A stretch of DNA of 64,000 bases from Tetragonia tetragonoides (lineage: Eukaryota; Streptophyta; Magnoliopsida; Caryophyllales; Aizoaceae), in contig CM076146.1 in assembly GCA_038025085.1 (NCBI GenBank), positions 46,267,336 to 46,331,335 of the forward strand, given 5' to 3'. The notes under the pieces are model-generated. The model made no database searches, was not told the origin of the DNA, and saw only the letters and a list, made by a program, of their open reading frames with translations. The number at the start of each line of letters is the position of its first letter. Position 1 is the stretch's first letter. Shown here piece after piece: positions 44,262-56,308 of the stretch. The position numbers and the translations under genes were made by a program.

Positions 44262-47200
44262 GTATTATTATTATTATCTTTTTACGTAGGTTCATGTATC
44301 TTTTTACGTAGGTTCATTTTTTTATTATGGTTTCACTCTCATCTTTGTTAAATGCATCTTTTTGAATTTCAAATCAAGTGTTTACCACTATTCTGTGCTG
44401 AAAATATTTGCAGATAAATCAGCGATCTCCTCAAACAAACTCAGCATTTCAGAAGCTATTTCGGCTTCCACCAGAGGAGTTTCTCATCAATGATTTTACT
44501 TGCCATCTGAAACGCAAGATGCCCCTGCAGGTGCTGTACTGACATATGCTTAAAACAAGGATGCCGCATCTAAATAAGTGCCCGAAGTCTTACATATATT
44601 GAATATCTATTTATATTTCTGTTCTTCATTCCTCCTCTTTTGATTTATCAGTTCTTTTGTCTATTTTACTTCCGTTTTGCTCAAAAAGGGGGGACGGGGT
44701 ACGGTGCAGAAGAGTTAATGAAAATTACTGTTATGTCTTCAACTAATCCATTCCTCTGTTCCCTCTCAGTAACTTGGATTTGCTGTTTCAGGGACGTCTT
44801 TTTTTATCAGCAAGAGTAATAGGATTCCATGCCAACCTATTTGGGCATAAAACAAAATTCTTTTTCCTCTGGGAAGACATAGAGGACATTCAGGTGGCTT
44901 CTCCTAATCTCTCTTCGATGGGGAGTCCTATCATTGTCATAACTCTTCGTAAGGGAAGAGGCTTGGATGCAAAGCATGGTGCAAAGACGCTGGATGAGGA
45001 AGGGAGGCTAAAATTTCATTTCCACTCATTTGTTTCTTTCACCATGGCACACAGGTAACTAATGTCATACAATCATTTATTTTAGCAATATCCTTTTCTG
45101 TATTGTGCAGGAAACCACTCATAATATTCAGGGGCACCTTCATCATCATTTAACACATAGAAAATGGTTGAGGAATCTAAGATCTGCGCCTACAATTAAT
45201 TTGTTTCTAACTGTACCTCCTCTAGGATTTCTAAGTTTTCCATGACAGTTTCCGGTTCATGCCTCCTCGGGGTCAGGGCCACTAGAGGTTTTCCTAGTCG
45301 TTAATTTCAGGGCCCATAGGATTCTCGGACACCAATGTTATCAAAAAGAACAAAAAAAGTATTCCATGACAGTTCGCATGTTAGTGCGTCAAAATATTGG
45401 TATCAAATCTGATAGAGACATGCAGGCAGACAAGTTGCTTGCTTGATAATGTGTTCTTAATATGCGATAATAAAGGCAGTCATAGGATTGAAATTCCTGA
45501 TTATTTCTTCCGTTTGATAGAAATTAATGGGACCAAAACTTTTGACTTTTATTAATTTTATGGCAACTTATTGTGCAGAACAATCATGGCACTTTGGAGG
45601 GCAAGATCGTTGAGCCCTGAGCAGAAAGTAAAGATTGTTGAAGAAGAATCTGAGACCACAAGTCTCCAGACAGAAGAGAGTGGAATCTTTGTGGGTGTTG
45701 AGGATGTTAACATGTCTGAGGTTTATTCATCTGCTCTCTCTGTTCCTGTAAGTTTCTCTCTCTTTCTATCCCCCTCTGTCTCAGACACTCACACGTACAA
45801 AGATACATGTGGGTGTATGCATGCTCAAAGTGCATGCAGCGGTGCACCTACCAACCCACAGGCACAACCCAACACAAGCACTCGCATGCATCCTCATGAA
45901 CATAGTCATTCGCCTGTCCTCAAAGCGAATCTATGTTCCTGTTAAGATGCCTCTTCCAGCTTTTTTTTTTCTTGTTACATTATTTTATATTCTGGTGTAG
46001 ACTTACTCATGTTTGACTATGTGTTATTTTGTATCTTTGTGCTTATATGTTCTCTCACGAGTGTGGATTTTGTCTCTTTTGTCAACTTTTATGATTTGGT
46101 GCTCAATATAGTTGGCAATTAGGTTATAGTATTGGGCTCGGCGAAACAAGAACTATCCTTTTCTTTCTACATAGGGGGTGGGGCAATAATATGTTGTAGT
46201 TAGCTCAATATATAACTCTCTTATAGGCTTATTGTGGGATTTGAATTTTAATTATTTGTATATCTTTTAATTGCAATACTTTGTGGTGTCTAGTCACTTG
46301 AGAAGCAAAATTGTGGATTTTGCTTATGTGGATCGTTTAGTAAATAAAATCAGTATCTTGAGGAATAAAATGTCAGGCCAAAGTAAGGATGGAAGAGGGA
46401 GGCGGGGCAAAGAACTAGCAAAAACATAAAGGAAGATTCATACCTGCATTATACCGAAGTGTGATTCTTAACTTTGGGAGCTAACAACTGTTTTAGAGTT
46501 TCTTAACAGTTTCAACCATATGTTAAATATAGAGGTCTTAGTTTCTACAACCCCTGCTGTTCCGCCAATTCTGTTCCTAAGAATCCTAACATTGGGTTTG
46601 CTTGATTACCTGTTTGTGGCAAATCCTGAACGCTGTAATAGGGGCATCCCCATGTTGATCCCTGTCTTTGGCTTCTTCCTATAGTGGTTGAAGGTATTTA
46701 TCTGAACAAAAGTGCTGTGTTTCATGCTGCTAGATGCCAGGAAAAAGAATAAAACACGCCATTCATGCAACACAACAAACCATCACTATTTTCTGAACCT
46801 GCAAACATTTATATGTGGAAGAACTTGAACTTCTCCAAATATGGATCTGAGATCTTCTAGTTGATTTGTTTGTAGTTCTTTCTGTGGCCATTTTCCTAAA
46901 ACTTCTAAGTTCTACATACCCTTCGGTCCCCCTCCTTATTGGAATCTCGAGATATTGCTCATGGAGAAAGTATCGGAGAGGATTGAGGCTGCTGTTCTGA
47001 ACATATTTTTGGGGGTGTTGAAGAGAATTTCTTACCTGATTCGGTATCCAATACGTGAGTGAGCCAAATGCCCCTTGATACTAAAAGCAAGTTGCAGGTT
47101 TGGATGCCAAACAGCTCTTCCGTGCTTGATGTGTTTGTACTTTGTAGGAGTCCTTTGTCAGGCAACATTTTTGGAAAGAAGGTTTCAGTTATTTTTTTGT

Positions 47201-48348
47201 GTATACTGAGATTGTAGGCTTTATGGCTTAATATGGAAAATGCAGGAGGCTATTAGCTTCAAGCTCTTTCAAATGGGTTGTGCCAGTTTCGGGAGGATGA
47301 TTAATGAAAGATTCTCAGAGATATGCACTATTGTTAATCTCTAATGAGCATATGCCTCACTTACTATGGTTGTGACCTGGGAATCGGAAATTTGTCTTTT
47401 CGATGGCATCTTCGTCCCCAGCGACAGGAATCACGCTGGATGTTGTTGTTTTTCTGTGTTGCTTTTGAAGAATATTCTTTGAGCCTGCATAGAGGTGGAC
47501 ATGCTTTCTTTTAGAAGCTGTATTTTTGTGTCGAAGGACACCCGGACCTCCATGTTTGTATTCAGTTGTTTCCCTTCTTTCTATTTTTATTTGAAATAGC
47601 AAAATCATATTTACTGCGGCGACTTATTGCTACCAAGCAATTGTTCTTCAAGTTGATGTGAAGTTTTTTTTTTACCTAAAAGATTAGGAACCTTCCAATT
47701 GACCGTTTTTTATGCACTTGTTAGTTGGTGTATATACATTAGTAGCTTTTGACTCACAGTACTTGTAATTGTGATTGATTCCCTACTTTTAGATGAACTT
47801 CTTGATGGAGTTATTTGGCGGAGGTGAAATGGACAGAAGAGTTATGGAGAAAACCGGATGCCTTAACTATTCTTGCACAACATGGGAACTGGATAAGGCT
47901 GATGTATATGAGAGACAAATATGCTACAAATTTGACAAGCATATGTCAAGTTATAGAGGAGAAGTGACCAGCACACAACAAAAATCTCCTCTCCCTGATA
48001 AAAATGGTTGGCTTATTGAAGAGGTCATGACTCTTCATGGGGTTCCTCTTGGTGACTATTTCAATGTACGAATGTGGTATTAAATTTGCGTTTCACATTT
48101 AATAAAGAACATTTATCTTACATACTAAATTCCTTTTGTTTGTTTGTTTGCAGCTTCACCTTAGATACCAGATTGAGGAAATGACCTCAAGATCTAGGGG
48201 TTGTTGTGTTAAAGTATCATTTGGAATTGCATGGTTGAAGAGCACCAGACATCAGAAAAGGATCTCTAAGAATATCCTGTCAAATTTGCAAGATCGCCTG
48301 AAGGTGATGTTTGCTACAGTTGAGAAAGAGTACGTGGATGGAAGATAG
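41053..48348 (+). CDS. C2 and GRAM domain-containing protein (C2-VASt-C2-GRAM-VASt)
   Basis: Nine exons join in frame to 999 aa: 41053-41407, 41941-43101, 43629-43811, 43909-44192, 44414-44530, 44792-45054, 45579-45747, 47793-48065, 48154-48348. Close to the Arabidopsis At1g03370 type (about 1020 aa). Residues 1-118 form a C2 domain with Ca-binding Asp17, Asp23 and the DEDKYFNDD loop. A first VASt-like lipid-binding domain follows in exon 2 (about 235-400), then a hydrophobic segment (TVVSTIIIGVYVIVHLWLA) that may span a membrane. A second C2 comes next (about 520-640), then GRAM (LFRLPPEEFLINDFTCHL, FFFLWEDIEDIQ) and a second VASt ending in GVPLGDYF...STRHQKR. It probably acts at membrane contact sites, by analogy with VASt/GRAM lipid-transfer proteins. 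Intron 2 has a C-rich tract, intron 6 a SINE. Confidence 0.92.
43123..43165. repeat. C-rich low-complexity tract in intron 2
   Basis: Almost pure C with single T interruptions, just downstream of the exon 2 donor at 43102. Reading into it gives a false poly-Pro tail. Confidence 0.9.
44226..44275. repeat. (ATT)n microsatellite in intron 4
   Basis: About 16 ATT units with one CGT interruption. Confidence 0.9.
45251..45361 (+). repeat. 5'-truncated tRNA-derived SINE in intron 6
   Basis: Same family as 62960-63122: gggccactagaggtttt, then gttaatttcagggcccat, then accaatgttatcaaaaa. Flanked by the perfect 13-bp duplication ttccatgacagtt (45238-45250, 45362-45374). Confidence 0.85.
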
Positions 48349-49361
48349 AGGCCCCAATGTCTGAAGTACAGATTTGTATATCTGAGGCGTCCCTGAGAGA
48401 GGTCTTTCTTTCTCATGAAGCATCTCTTCAGGGAAAGAAGCATGTTAACTTCTCAACAGAAAGGAGGTTCAAATCAAGCTGGTTGCAAGGATTTAGAGTT
48501 TCAGACTATATTATCGTCAGTGTGCAGATACACGAGGGCGTCATGGTGCTGAATTGTGAAGTCTGTGTAAAGTTGCAGCTTTGGTGCCTTTGTTGTGCAA
48601 GTTGGGATTCCTTTACTACTACTTGTTGTAACACTAGAGAGAATTGGTGGGAAACCCGTCTGGCTGCAGAGATTTCTCAACCAATGATTTAGAAATTCAG
48701 CTTCAATTTTGACAGCAAGACGTAATCACTCACAGAGCTAGTTGGTGTTAAATTGTATAGGTCTTTCAGCAGCTAGTTGCATTCTTTGCTCGTGGGAATG
48801 GGTGTTTCTATGATTGACGGATTTATTACAGAGTTTGTTCAAAGAAGTACTCTGTGCTAATTGCTCCTCACCCAGAAAATAAATGAATAGATAATTCCCC
48901 GTTTTCTGAATTTATTAATGGGTAGTAGTTGCAGTTTCTGGTGTTTATATAATTTCTATTTTGTCAATTATCAGCATTTTTTTTAATGTTTTCGTGTGGA
49001 AACAACGTGGGCAGACAATAGACATTGTAATTTGTTGTTTTGGTATTCCAATACTTAAATTATTTTGGAAAGTTGGGATTGCAATGTTGTTTTAAATGGT
49101 TTAGCATTGTTGGTGACTTGGTGTTACTCCTTATTTGCTGATGTGTTTGGTGTCAGACACCATGGTGCAATTAACCATTGTTGGTTATGAGCTTCTTTGC
49201 ACTATGAATCTGTTATGCTATATGTAATACTCCACAACAGAGTTTGTAAGTCAGAAATACATACATAAACATATGCATCAACCCAGCCCTTAAATACTAG
49301 GAGTATTCATTATTAGAGATGCTAGGGAGGATGTCTCTGACTCCTGCATCAAATCATTTTA
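48349..49361 (+). other. C2-GRAM 3'UTR and spacer
   Basis: Follows the TAG at 48346-48348. AATAAA-like words occur near 48880 (aaaataaatgaataga), a plausible poly-A region. No other gene seen. Confidence 0.45.
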
Positions 49362-49619
49362 GAGCATTTCCAATACAAGGTTTTCGGAAAAGTTAGTGAA
49401 GTGAAAAATATTTCTAATAAACCTTTACTCCATAATGACAAACCTATAAACCTGTAGTTTTTACAAAAGTTTGTAGCATGTTATTTTTGTATATTGGACC
49501 CCTTAATATGAGGTTTTTGAAGTTTGTAACATTGAGGGGTTAATAAAAGAGGATTTTTACATTTATAATGTGGCACATCAAAAAAATCCAGTTAGGAAAT
49601 TGTAGCATTGGAGATGCTC
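49362..49619. mobile_element. Tourist-like (PIF/Harbinger) MITE
   Basis: 258 bp. The ends gagcatttccaatac and, reverse-complemented, gagcatctccaatgc form the TIR. The flanking trinucleotide is TTA on both sides (49359-49361, 49620-49622), the TWA target of Harbinger elements. No coding capacity. Confidence 0.8.
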
Positions 49620-49622
49620 TTA

Positions 49623-51960
49623 GTGTAATTCCTCAATCCTCACTAATTGTGTATCTCTATCTATTTATTCATCAAGTGTTAAATGAGATCAACTCACACA
49701 AAAATGGGGTCACTATTTAGAAATATAAGTGTCACTTATAGTGAGTAGTGACCCTTATTTCATTAAAAAGTGACCTGTTTTACCAAAACTTACAAAAAAA
49801 TCCGTCTTATAGAAGTTTTTGTGCTATTCCATTTAATAAATAATTTATTCTCTAACTTTAATGGAAGCATTATTTTTAAACGAAATTGCTTAACGTAAAT
49901 CTTTAATTACTTAACGCAAATTTTTTTGTCACAATACTTTCCATTATACCCTTTTCATTTAAAATGGCATTTCCTTTCTCTTCATCTTTTCCTCTCTAAT
50001 TGTTGTACTCTCTGTCGCTCTTTCATTGAAAATAAAAAATCTAAATTAACTAACCAACTCTCTATGAATGATACGTTTGATGGGGTAACGATTTGACGGC
50101 AAATAATGATGATGTACAAGATGTATTAATTAGAGTTTGAATAACCTTAATTCGTTATACATTGATTTGGGTTTATGGGTGGTTGATGCACTTTAGCCGC
50201 AGGCGGGTGTAGGCAGGATTCCTTGGCTGGTGGGTTGCGCGTGGGTGTGGGCAGACGGTGCGTCGATGAGGGGATGTGGGTATGGCCTCCATCGCCGAAG
50301 ATTATCGCCCTCCAGAAAATAAAAGAAAATGAATTCATAATTTGCCAAGGCCCAAGGGTGGAGAAATTTTCAACCCCATATGAGATCTGTAAGAGGGCTT
50401 TTAGGGTTAAGATTATGGTAATACTTTCATGTTTAGTTTGGAGTTCTTTTTGTTTAGATTAATGTAAAGTGAATTGAGAAATTAATAAATATTAACTACT
50501 GTTACTCTCTCTCTTCTTTGTTTTTGGCAATTGAGGTGTTTGTATAATTTATTTACGGCTTTCCATTGATGTTTGTTGCTGGGCATTGATCATTGATGCC
50601 GTGATGCGTCATGCGTGTTTGCAATTAGTATTTTGAATGTAGATTTGGCTTTTTCTTTACCCAAATCATCAATTTAGCAAATTTCAGTGGCTGTGTTATA
50701 GGGATTAAGGGGTGGATGGAGACCTGGAGAGAGAGAAACGAAGGAGAGGAAATTTTATTAGAACTTTATTAGGGGTATTGTGTGGAAAAAAAAATTACGA
50801 TAAGTGATTTGAGATTTACATTAAGCAATTTCCTTTTTAAATCTTTTATTGGAGAGAAGGAAACAGACGAGCATTTTTAGTTGGAGAATAATTTTCTTCA
50901 GAAAAAGAAATGAAAACTAAAGAGACAATTTAAGGGCAAGATATGATTTTCTCAATTGGCGCTACAAAATAAATTAAATACCATTCTAGGTTGGTGTTGA
51001 AACTATTTACCTATCTGGTGTTTACGTAGGCTCGGACACATTTTTTTTTTTCCTGGGAGAATAATAAGTTAGGTAGTGTTTGACAACGTTTTTACTGTTT
51101 TTGTTTTTAATCAATTAAAAACTATTTTCTTGTTTTTTGTTTTTAGAAACAATTTTTGCAGAACAATGTTGTTTGGTTACATTACTACTCAAAAACAGTT
51201 ACTGAAAAAACAGGTTTGGATGGGAATATAGGGATGATGTTGGTTAACACTCCACATTTTTGATATAGCTTATAATATACTACAAATATATAAGTATATA
51301 ACACATCTATACTTTTTGTACCTTCACAAACAAAACAATTTAGAAATCTCCCTATAATAATTACTCTAAAAATAAAAGCCTACATCCACCACAAAAGAAA
51401 AAAAAGAAAGTGAAGTAACGAGTACTCGTCAAGTTCAAGCCCATTATAAGTTAGTAACAAAGGCAAACTCTTGATGTTATTAATCAATATCTCTAATACA
51501 AGTTAATCTTAATCGGAATTAATAGAGTAAAGGTGAATTACCAATTTTCCCCCCACAAATTGTCCATCATGATAGTGGTATGACTGGTATCCAAGGCCAT
51601 TAGGCCATGATTTTTCCATTGTGCAAATAATTAACAGCGTTCATGTAAGCATGTTGCACACTACTACTCCTCCAAATACCAATTTTTTTCTCTCCTCTTT
51701 TGACCAATCTAAAAAAAAGCGGTTTTTCTATTTATAGAAGTGAAAAAATATCACTTCTTGTTTTTCTATTTTCTTGTTTTTGTTTTTAATAAAATCAAGT
51801 TTTTTTCCTTACCTAACCAAACGCCATATTTGAAGAAAAAATCAATTTTCCTTGTTTTTAAATAGAAAAACAGTTTTATAATCTGAAACAAATAAGGCCT
51901 TACATGTTTAGTACCCGCTTATATTTTTCGCGACTCTACTTCCCATCTTTATTTTGTAGC
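49623..51960. other. Intergenic region without recognised genes
   Basis: AT-rich. The 51050-51900 part has T-rich inverted words (gtttgacaacgttttt; ctatttaaaaacaagg) that may be an old MITE, but termini are unclear. No RNA gene. Confidence 0.4.
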
Positions 51961-52017
51961 ACCAATTGAGAAAATGGGAAGGGCAAGGGGCAAGGCCGCA
52001 AGGGCAAGGGGCCAAGG

Positions 52018-52215
52018 CCCCCTTAATCAAGATAAGTTGGTGTAGTGGTTCAGCACTTCATCCCTTAAATAAGTGGTTGAGAGTTCGAATCTCAACTCTT
52101 GCGAATGGAAAAAATCCCTTGATCAGCCCCCTACCGTTTAGTGTGCTGATAGTTAAGGCGAGAGGATTAGTCACTGTGGTCGACGATGAATATCCAGACC
52201 AAATAAAAAGGGAAA
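52018..52215 (+). repeat. tRNA-derived SINE inside a (GGGCAA)n repeat
   Basis: Has a pol III A box-like tggtgtagtggttcagc and a B box gagttcgaatctc about 40 bases later, then a tRNA-unrelated body ending in ccagaccaaataaaaag. GGGCAA hexamers lie on both sides (51975-52017 and 52216-52250), so the SINE probably inserted into a hexamer tract. Not a tRNA gene: no acceptor stem pairs. Confidence 0.7.
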
Positions 52216-52370
52216 GAGCAAGGGCAAGGGCAAGGGCAAGGGCAAGGGCGAATGCTCAAAAGGCCAATTAGCTTGAAAGACGGAAAACCCCTTAGCAGGG
52301 CCTCTTCAATCTTGGCGAGACACACAGACACAGGAGTTCCCAATCTAATACTCCGTCCGTAGTGGAATTG

Positions 52371-52371
<1 letters not shown>

Positions 52372-52401
<30 letters not shown>
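52372..52401. repeat. (CT)n in the FHA gene leader
   Basis: About 15 CT units, 65-95 bases upstream of the FHA start codon, typical of plant 5' leaders. Confidence 0.9.
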
Positions 52402-52405
<4 letters not shown>

Positions 52406-52465
52406 CCTGGGATCTTCAATTCTTCATATTTTCTTCATCTTTATTGTGAGACTTGTAGAAGTAGA

Positions 52466-54494
52466 ATGTATGGGAGAGCTGGGGGTCTTGATAGATTTAA
52501 AAAGGCTGAATCTTTGGAGCCCTTCTCTGTATCTACAACTACAAGTAGAAGTAGAAAAGGTTCACAATCCAAACAGTTTCATGGGCAAGCCTTAGAATCA
52601 GATGTACCAGCTTCTAAAGCCGCCGCTGCAACCACCACCACCACCGCCACCACCCAAGTTCAGGCTCAGGCTCAGGCTCAGGTTCAGGTTGGTGGGTCTC
52701 AATCTAATTGGCAAGCTCCAGATTGGTCGATTGAGCCTCGTCCTGGCTTTTATTATCTTGAGGTTTTGAAAGACGGCCAAGTTCTCGATCGTATTCCTCT
52801 TGACAAACGCAGACATATATTTGGAAGGCAGTTTCATACTTGCGATTTTGTACTCGATCATCAGTCTGTTTCTCGCCAACATGCTGTTGTGCTTCCCCAC
52901 AAAAATGGAAGGTACTCCCTCTCTCTCTTACTTCCCTATCCTCCAGTAATTTTATTTTACTTTGAGGATAGATGGATGGATGGATGATTGGATGGAACAT
53001 GTTTTTTTCTTTGTTTAATTAATTTATCAACATGTTTAATTTTTATGTTCGCCAAAAAGTTGCATAGCTCTCTCAACAACTTGCATTTCATGTCATTGCC
53101 TATTGGATTATGGAATTCTCATGTATGCTGGCAAAGCACAACAGCATGCCCTTCTTAGTCTCCCACCACTTTTGTACAAGCTACTGCTGACAAATCTACC
53201 TGTTTTTTTATACTGGTATGACTGTATGAGATGAGATAGTGTTTCTTATACTAGTAATAAGTCATACTTCGTATCAGATAGATAAACTCTTTTCTCCAGC
53301 CTCATCATCTCTGTGTTTCTAATAGCAGTTACAACTAATTACAATACTCTTTCCTAGCCCTTCTCCTGATTTCCCTTATATATAGTGCAAATCAATGGGT
53401 TGCATCTGCTGCCTGTGACTTCCACATAATAATAAACCTCATTTTCTGTGTCTGTGTCTTCTTCCTTCAAGGAAGTACTGATTATGTCAATCAATAAGAG
53501 AGTCATAGACGTTTAGTATTTGTTCCAAATCTTGTTCGAATTTGTCAAACTATTGTACTGCAAGACTTCTCAGATCCCTGGAGAAGCCCTCCATATCTAC
53601 CACTGGACCCCCCCCCCCCCACAAATGCACTGTTTGCTAACCCTTGTGACCATTTCCCGCAGTGTGTATGTGATTGATCTGGGATCTGCTCATGGTACGT
53701 TTGTTGCAAATGAGCGATTAACAGAAGATACGCCAGTGGAGCTTGAGGTAGGGCAGTCTTTGCGGTTTGCTGCATCAACAAGGACTTATATCTTGAGGAA
53801 GAATGAAGCAGCTCTTTTCCCTCCAACTCCCGGACCCACAGAGATCAATTTGCCGCCACCCCCTGACCCTTCTGATGAGGAAGCTGTTGTTGCTTATAAC
53901 ACATTACTAAATCGTTTTGGTATAAGCAAATTTGATCTCTCTAAATCTACTGACGAGGTTAGTGCTTCCAGCAGAAAAAGTGATAGCCTCCCATCCGAAA
54001 GGGCAGCTAAGAGAATGAGGAAAACAAGAGTCGCCTTCAGAGACCAAGTTGGGGGTGAGCTGGTTGAAGTTGTTGGAGTTTCTGATGGTGCTGATGTAGA
54101 AACAGAACCTGGTCCTCTTGGTCTGAAAGAGGGAAGTCTTGTCGGAAAATATGAATCACTAGTGCAAATCACAGTGATACCTAAAGGTAAGCGACAGCCA
54201 TCTATCAGAGAAGATAATGTCTCCCAAATAGGTGTAACTGACAAACTACAACAAATATTGAACAAGGTTAAAAATTCTAACACTTCAAAGAGCAGTATAT
54301 ATGATGACCTATATGGAGAATCCTTTTCTGGAAAAGTAGGCTCGTCGTGGGCATACCCTTCTGACAGCCCTGTTGGGAGGGTATTGTCCCCATCCAACAA
54401 CACTGCAGAGAAGGTTATTGGTCTGCCAAATTCTACATCAGTAAACAATAATAGCCTAGCTGATGATGATGATGACAATCTCTTTGGTGACTGA
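52466..54494 (+). CDS. FHA-domain protein, NIPP1-type nuclear PP1 regulator
   Basis: Two exons, 52466-52911 and 53663-54494, join in phase 2 to 425 aa. It starts MYGRAGGLDRFKKAE like Arabidopsis At5g47790. Residues 50-80 are Ala/Thr/Gln-rich. The FHA domain (about 95-195) has FGR (119-121), SVSRQH (134-139) and DLGSAHGTFVAN (154-165), the phosphopeptide-binding elements; the intron splits it. A basic stretch AAKRMRKTRVAFRD contains RVAF (271-274), a match to the RVxF docking motif for PP1, as in animal NIPP1. The C-terminus is Asp-rich (DDDDDNLFGD). NIPP1 proteins link PP1 to transcription and splicing factors in the nucleus; that role here is by homology. Intron 1 has a C run near 53610. Confidence 0.92.
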
Positions 54495-54554
54495 TTGCGG
54501 TAAGCAGAACAGCTTTTGGCGGTGTGTCTTTTCTTCTTTATTATTAGGCTAGCC

Positions 54555-54660
54555 GTTATGATTGAAGTTGAATGTCGAGAACCATGGCCTTGTTATGATT
54601 GAAGTTGAATGTCGAGAACCATGGCCTTGTTATGATTGAAGTTGAATGTCGAGAACCATG
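54555..54660. repeat. Three tandem 37-bp repeats in the FHA 3'UTR
   Basis: The unit gttatgattgaagttgaatg-tcgagaaccatggcctt occurs three times head to tail (starts 54555, 54592, 54629), nearly identical, 60 bases after the stop codon. Confidence 0.92.
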
Positions 54661-55670
54661 CCCCCGTGGACTGAGCTCTTTTTTCTTGAAAAGAGATTTT
54701 CATGTATGTTATCATTAGCTTGTTCCATTCTGGTGCCATTTCACCCTTTTGGTTAAGGCTAGTGCTTTGTTTTTGAGGTTCTAGCTCCTATACACAGTAC
54801 ATTGTAGTGAAGGAAGTGGAGGTGGGGGGTGAAAGATTTATGGACATTGTTAAAATCCAACCCCCCACCCTGGCCAATTGGGGGGGGGGGGGGGACGATG
54901 TAGGAATTATTTTTTCACTGACCATGATTATGTAACAGTGATCGGTCTCAATATTTCTTGATCACTCTGTTTCCATCATTATTCCTACACCTGGAATAGC
55001 ACGTGGCATTTCATATTGTAAATAGCTCCTGGTGTTTATTTGGTAGTTCATAGAGTAATTGTGTGTTGCAAACATCTTCTAGCCTGGTAGCTCATTTCAT
55101 GGTTCCTGGTGTTTATTTGGTCATTTAGAAAGTAACTGTGCGTTGCAAACATCTTCTACCCTGGCAGCTCCTCGAATGATTCTATTACATTGTTTCTCTG
55201 GTCAGTGGACACGTTCTTTTGTTACCCCTGAATCCTGATGCGGGATTTCATTTACTTTGAAGTTCGAAATATATGTGCTTGTTTATTGAGCTCTGAGATA
55301 TGACGACTTTTATATCTGAGGGTTTATATCAGTCTATAAGAACCTTCAAAGTTTTAGTCCTGGGCTTTGGACCTTTAAATTTTACCTAAGAGAAAGTTGA
55401 ACTAAATGTCATATTCAATATCCCTGATTTTGTGTTTACTAAAGAAGGTCGGTCGTTATACTTTATTTTGTGATATTTGGTAGTGGGATTTTTTTGTGAG
55501 AGGGGTAGTGGGATTTATTACAACCTAGCCATAAGCTTCTTCTGATTGGAGTTCAAAGCAGCAGCCTTGACCACTTATATACACTTTCCAATTGTATGTG
55601 GGCTTGACCGATTGTAAATGTAAATATTGGATACCTTCAAAACTTAAAAGAAGTAACTCATTAGTAGCTG
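54661..55670. other. FHA 3' flank
   Basis: No gene seen. Includes a G run at 54881-54894 and two diverged direct copies of ctggtgtttatttggt...gcaaacatcttcta (55030-55090, 55108-55160). Confidence 0.4.
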
Positions 55671-55944
55671 AGTGCTTGTTTGGTTGATCATAGAAAGTTA
55701 AGTTTTTATGGGAAGTACAAATTCATGGGAATTAGAAAATCATGGGAAGTGTACAAAGTTGTTTGGTTGCACAAAAGAACTTTAATTTCATGGGAAGTGA
55801 TGTGGGAAGTACTACTTACCTAGAGGGACCTTGGTGAGTAACTTCCTCCATTATAAGAAAAGTCACTTTCAAACAACAAGTGAAATTACATTTCCTGAAA
55901 AGTTACACTTCCTGTATAAGTTGTATGTCAACCAAACAAGCACT
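55671..55944. mobile_element. 274-bp MITE with 17-bp TIR
   Basis: Left end agtgcttgtttggttga and right end, reverse-complemented, agtgcttgtttggttga are identical. Interior rich in catgggaa words. No convincing target duplication, so superfamily is open. Confidence 0.75.
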
Positions 55945-56308
55945 GAGTTTGTATTTTGCCTAATGTTATCTTTATGGAAATCAGTTGGACATTCTGTTTT
56001 AGTTTTTTTTTATTTAATGGAAGGTTCAGCTTGTCATTCATTCATCAATAGAAGAAGATACATCCGTGACAACCAAACGGCAAATCATTCCTAACTTTAC
56101 TTTTCTAGTTTGTTCAATTAGTGATTCATATTTGCAGCCATTTTTCTGCTCCATTCTGTATTGGTTTCTTGCTTCTATGGTTTAGAATTGCTCTCTTGGA
56201 GATTGTTGTCATGATTTGTCAATTCGTATGCCATGATCTTCTCAATGTATTTTTTTTTTTTTTTTCTACTTTTCTTTGGGTTCGTGGGGATTCTAGAAGG
56301 AATTCATT

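Noticed and set aside
52045..52120. tRNA gene suggested by good A and B boxes
   Set aside because: No acceptor or anticodon stem can be paired, and a SINE body follows.
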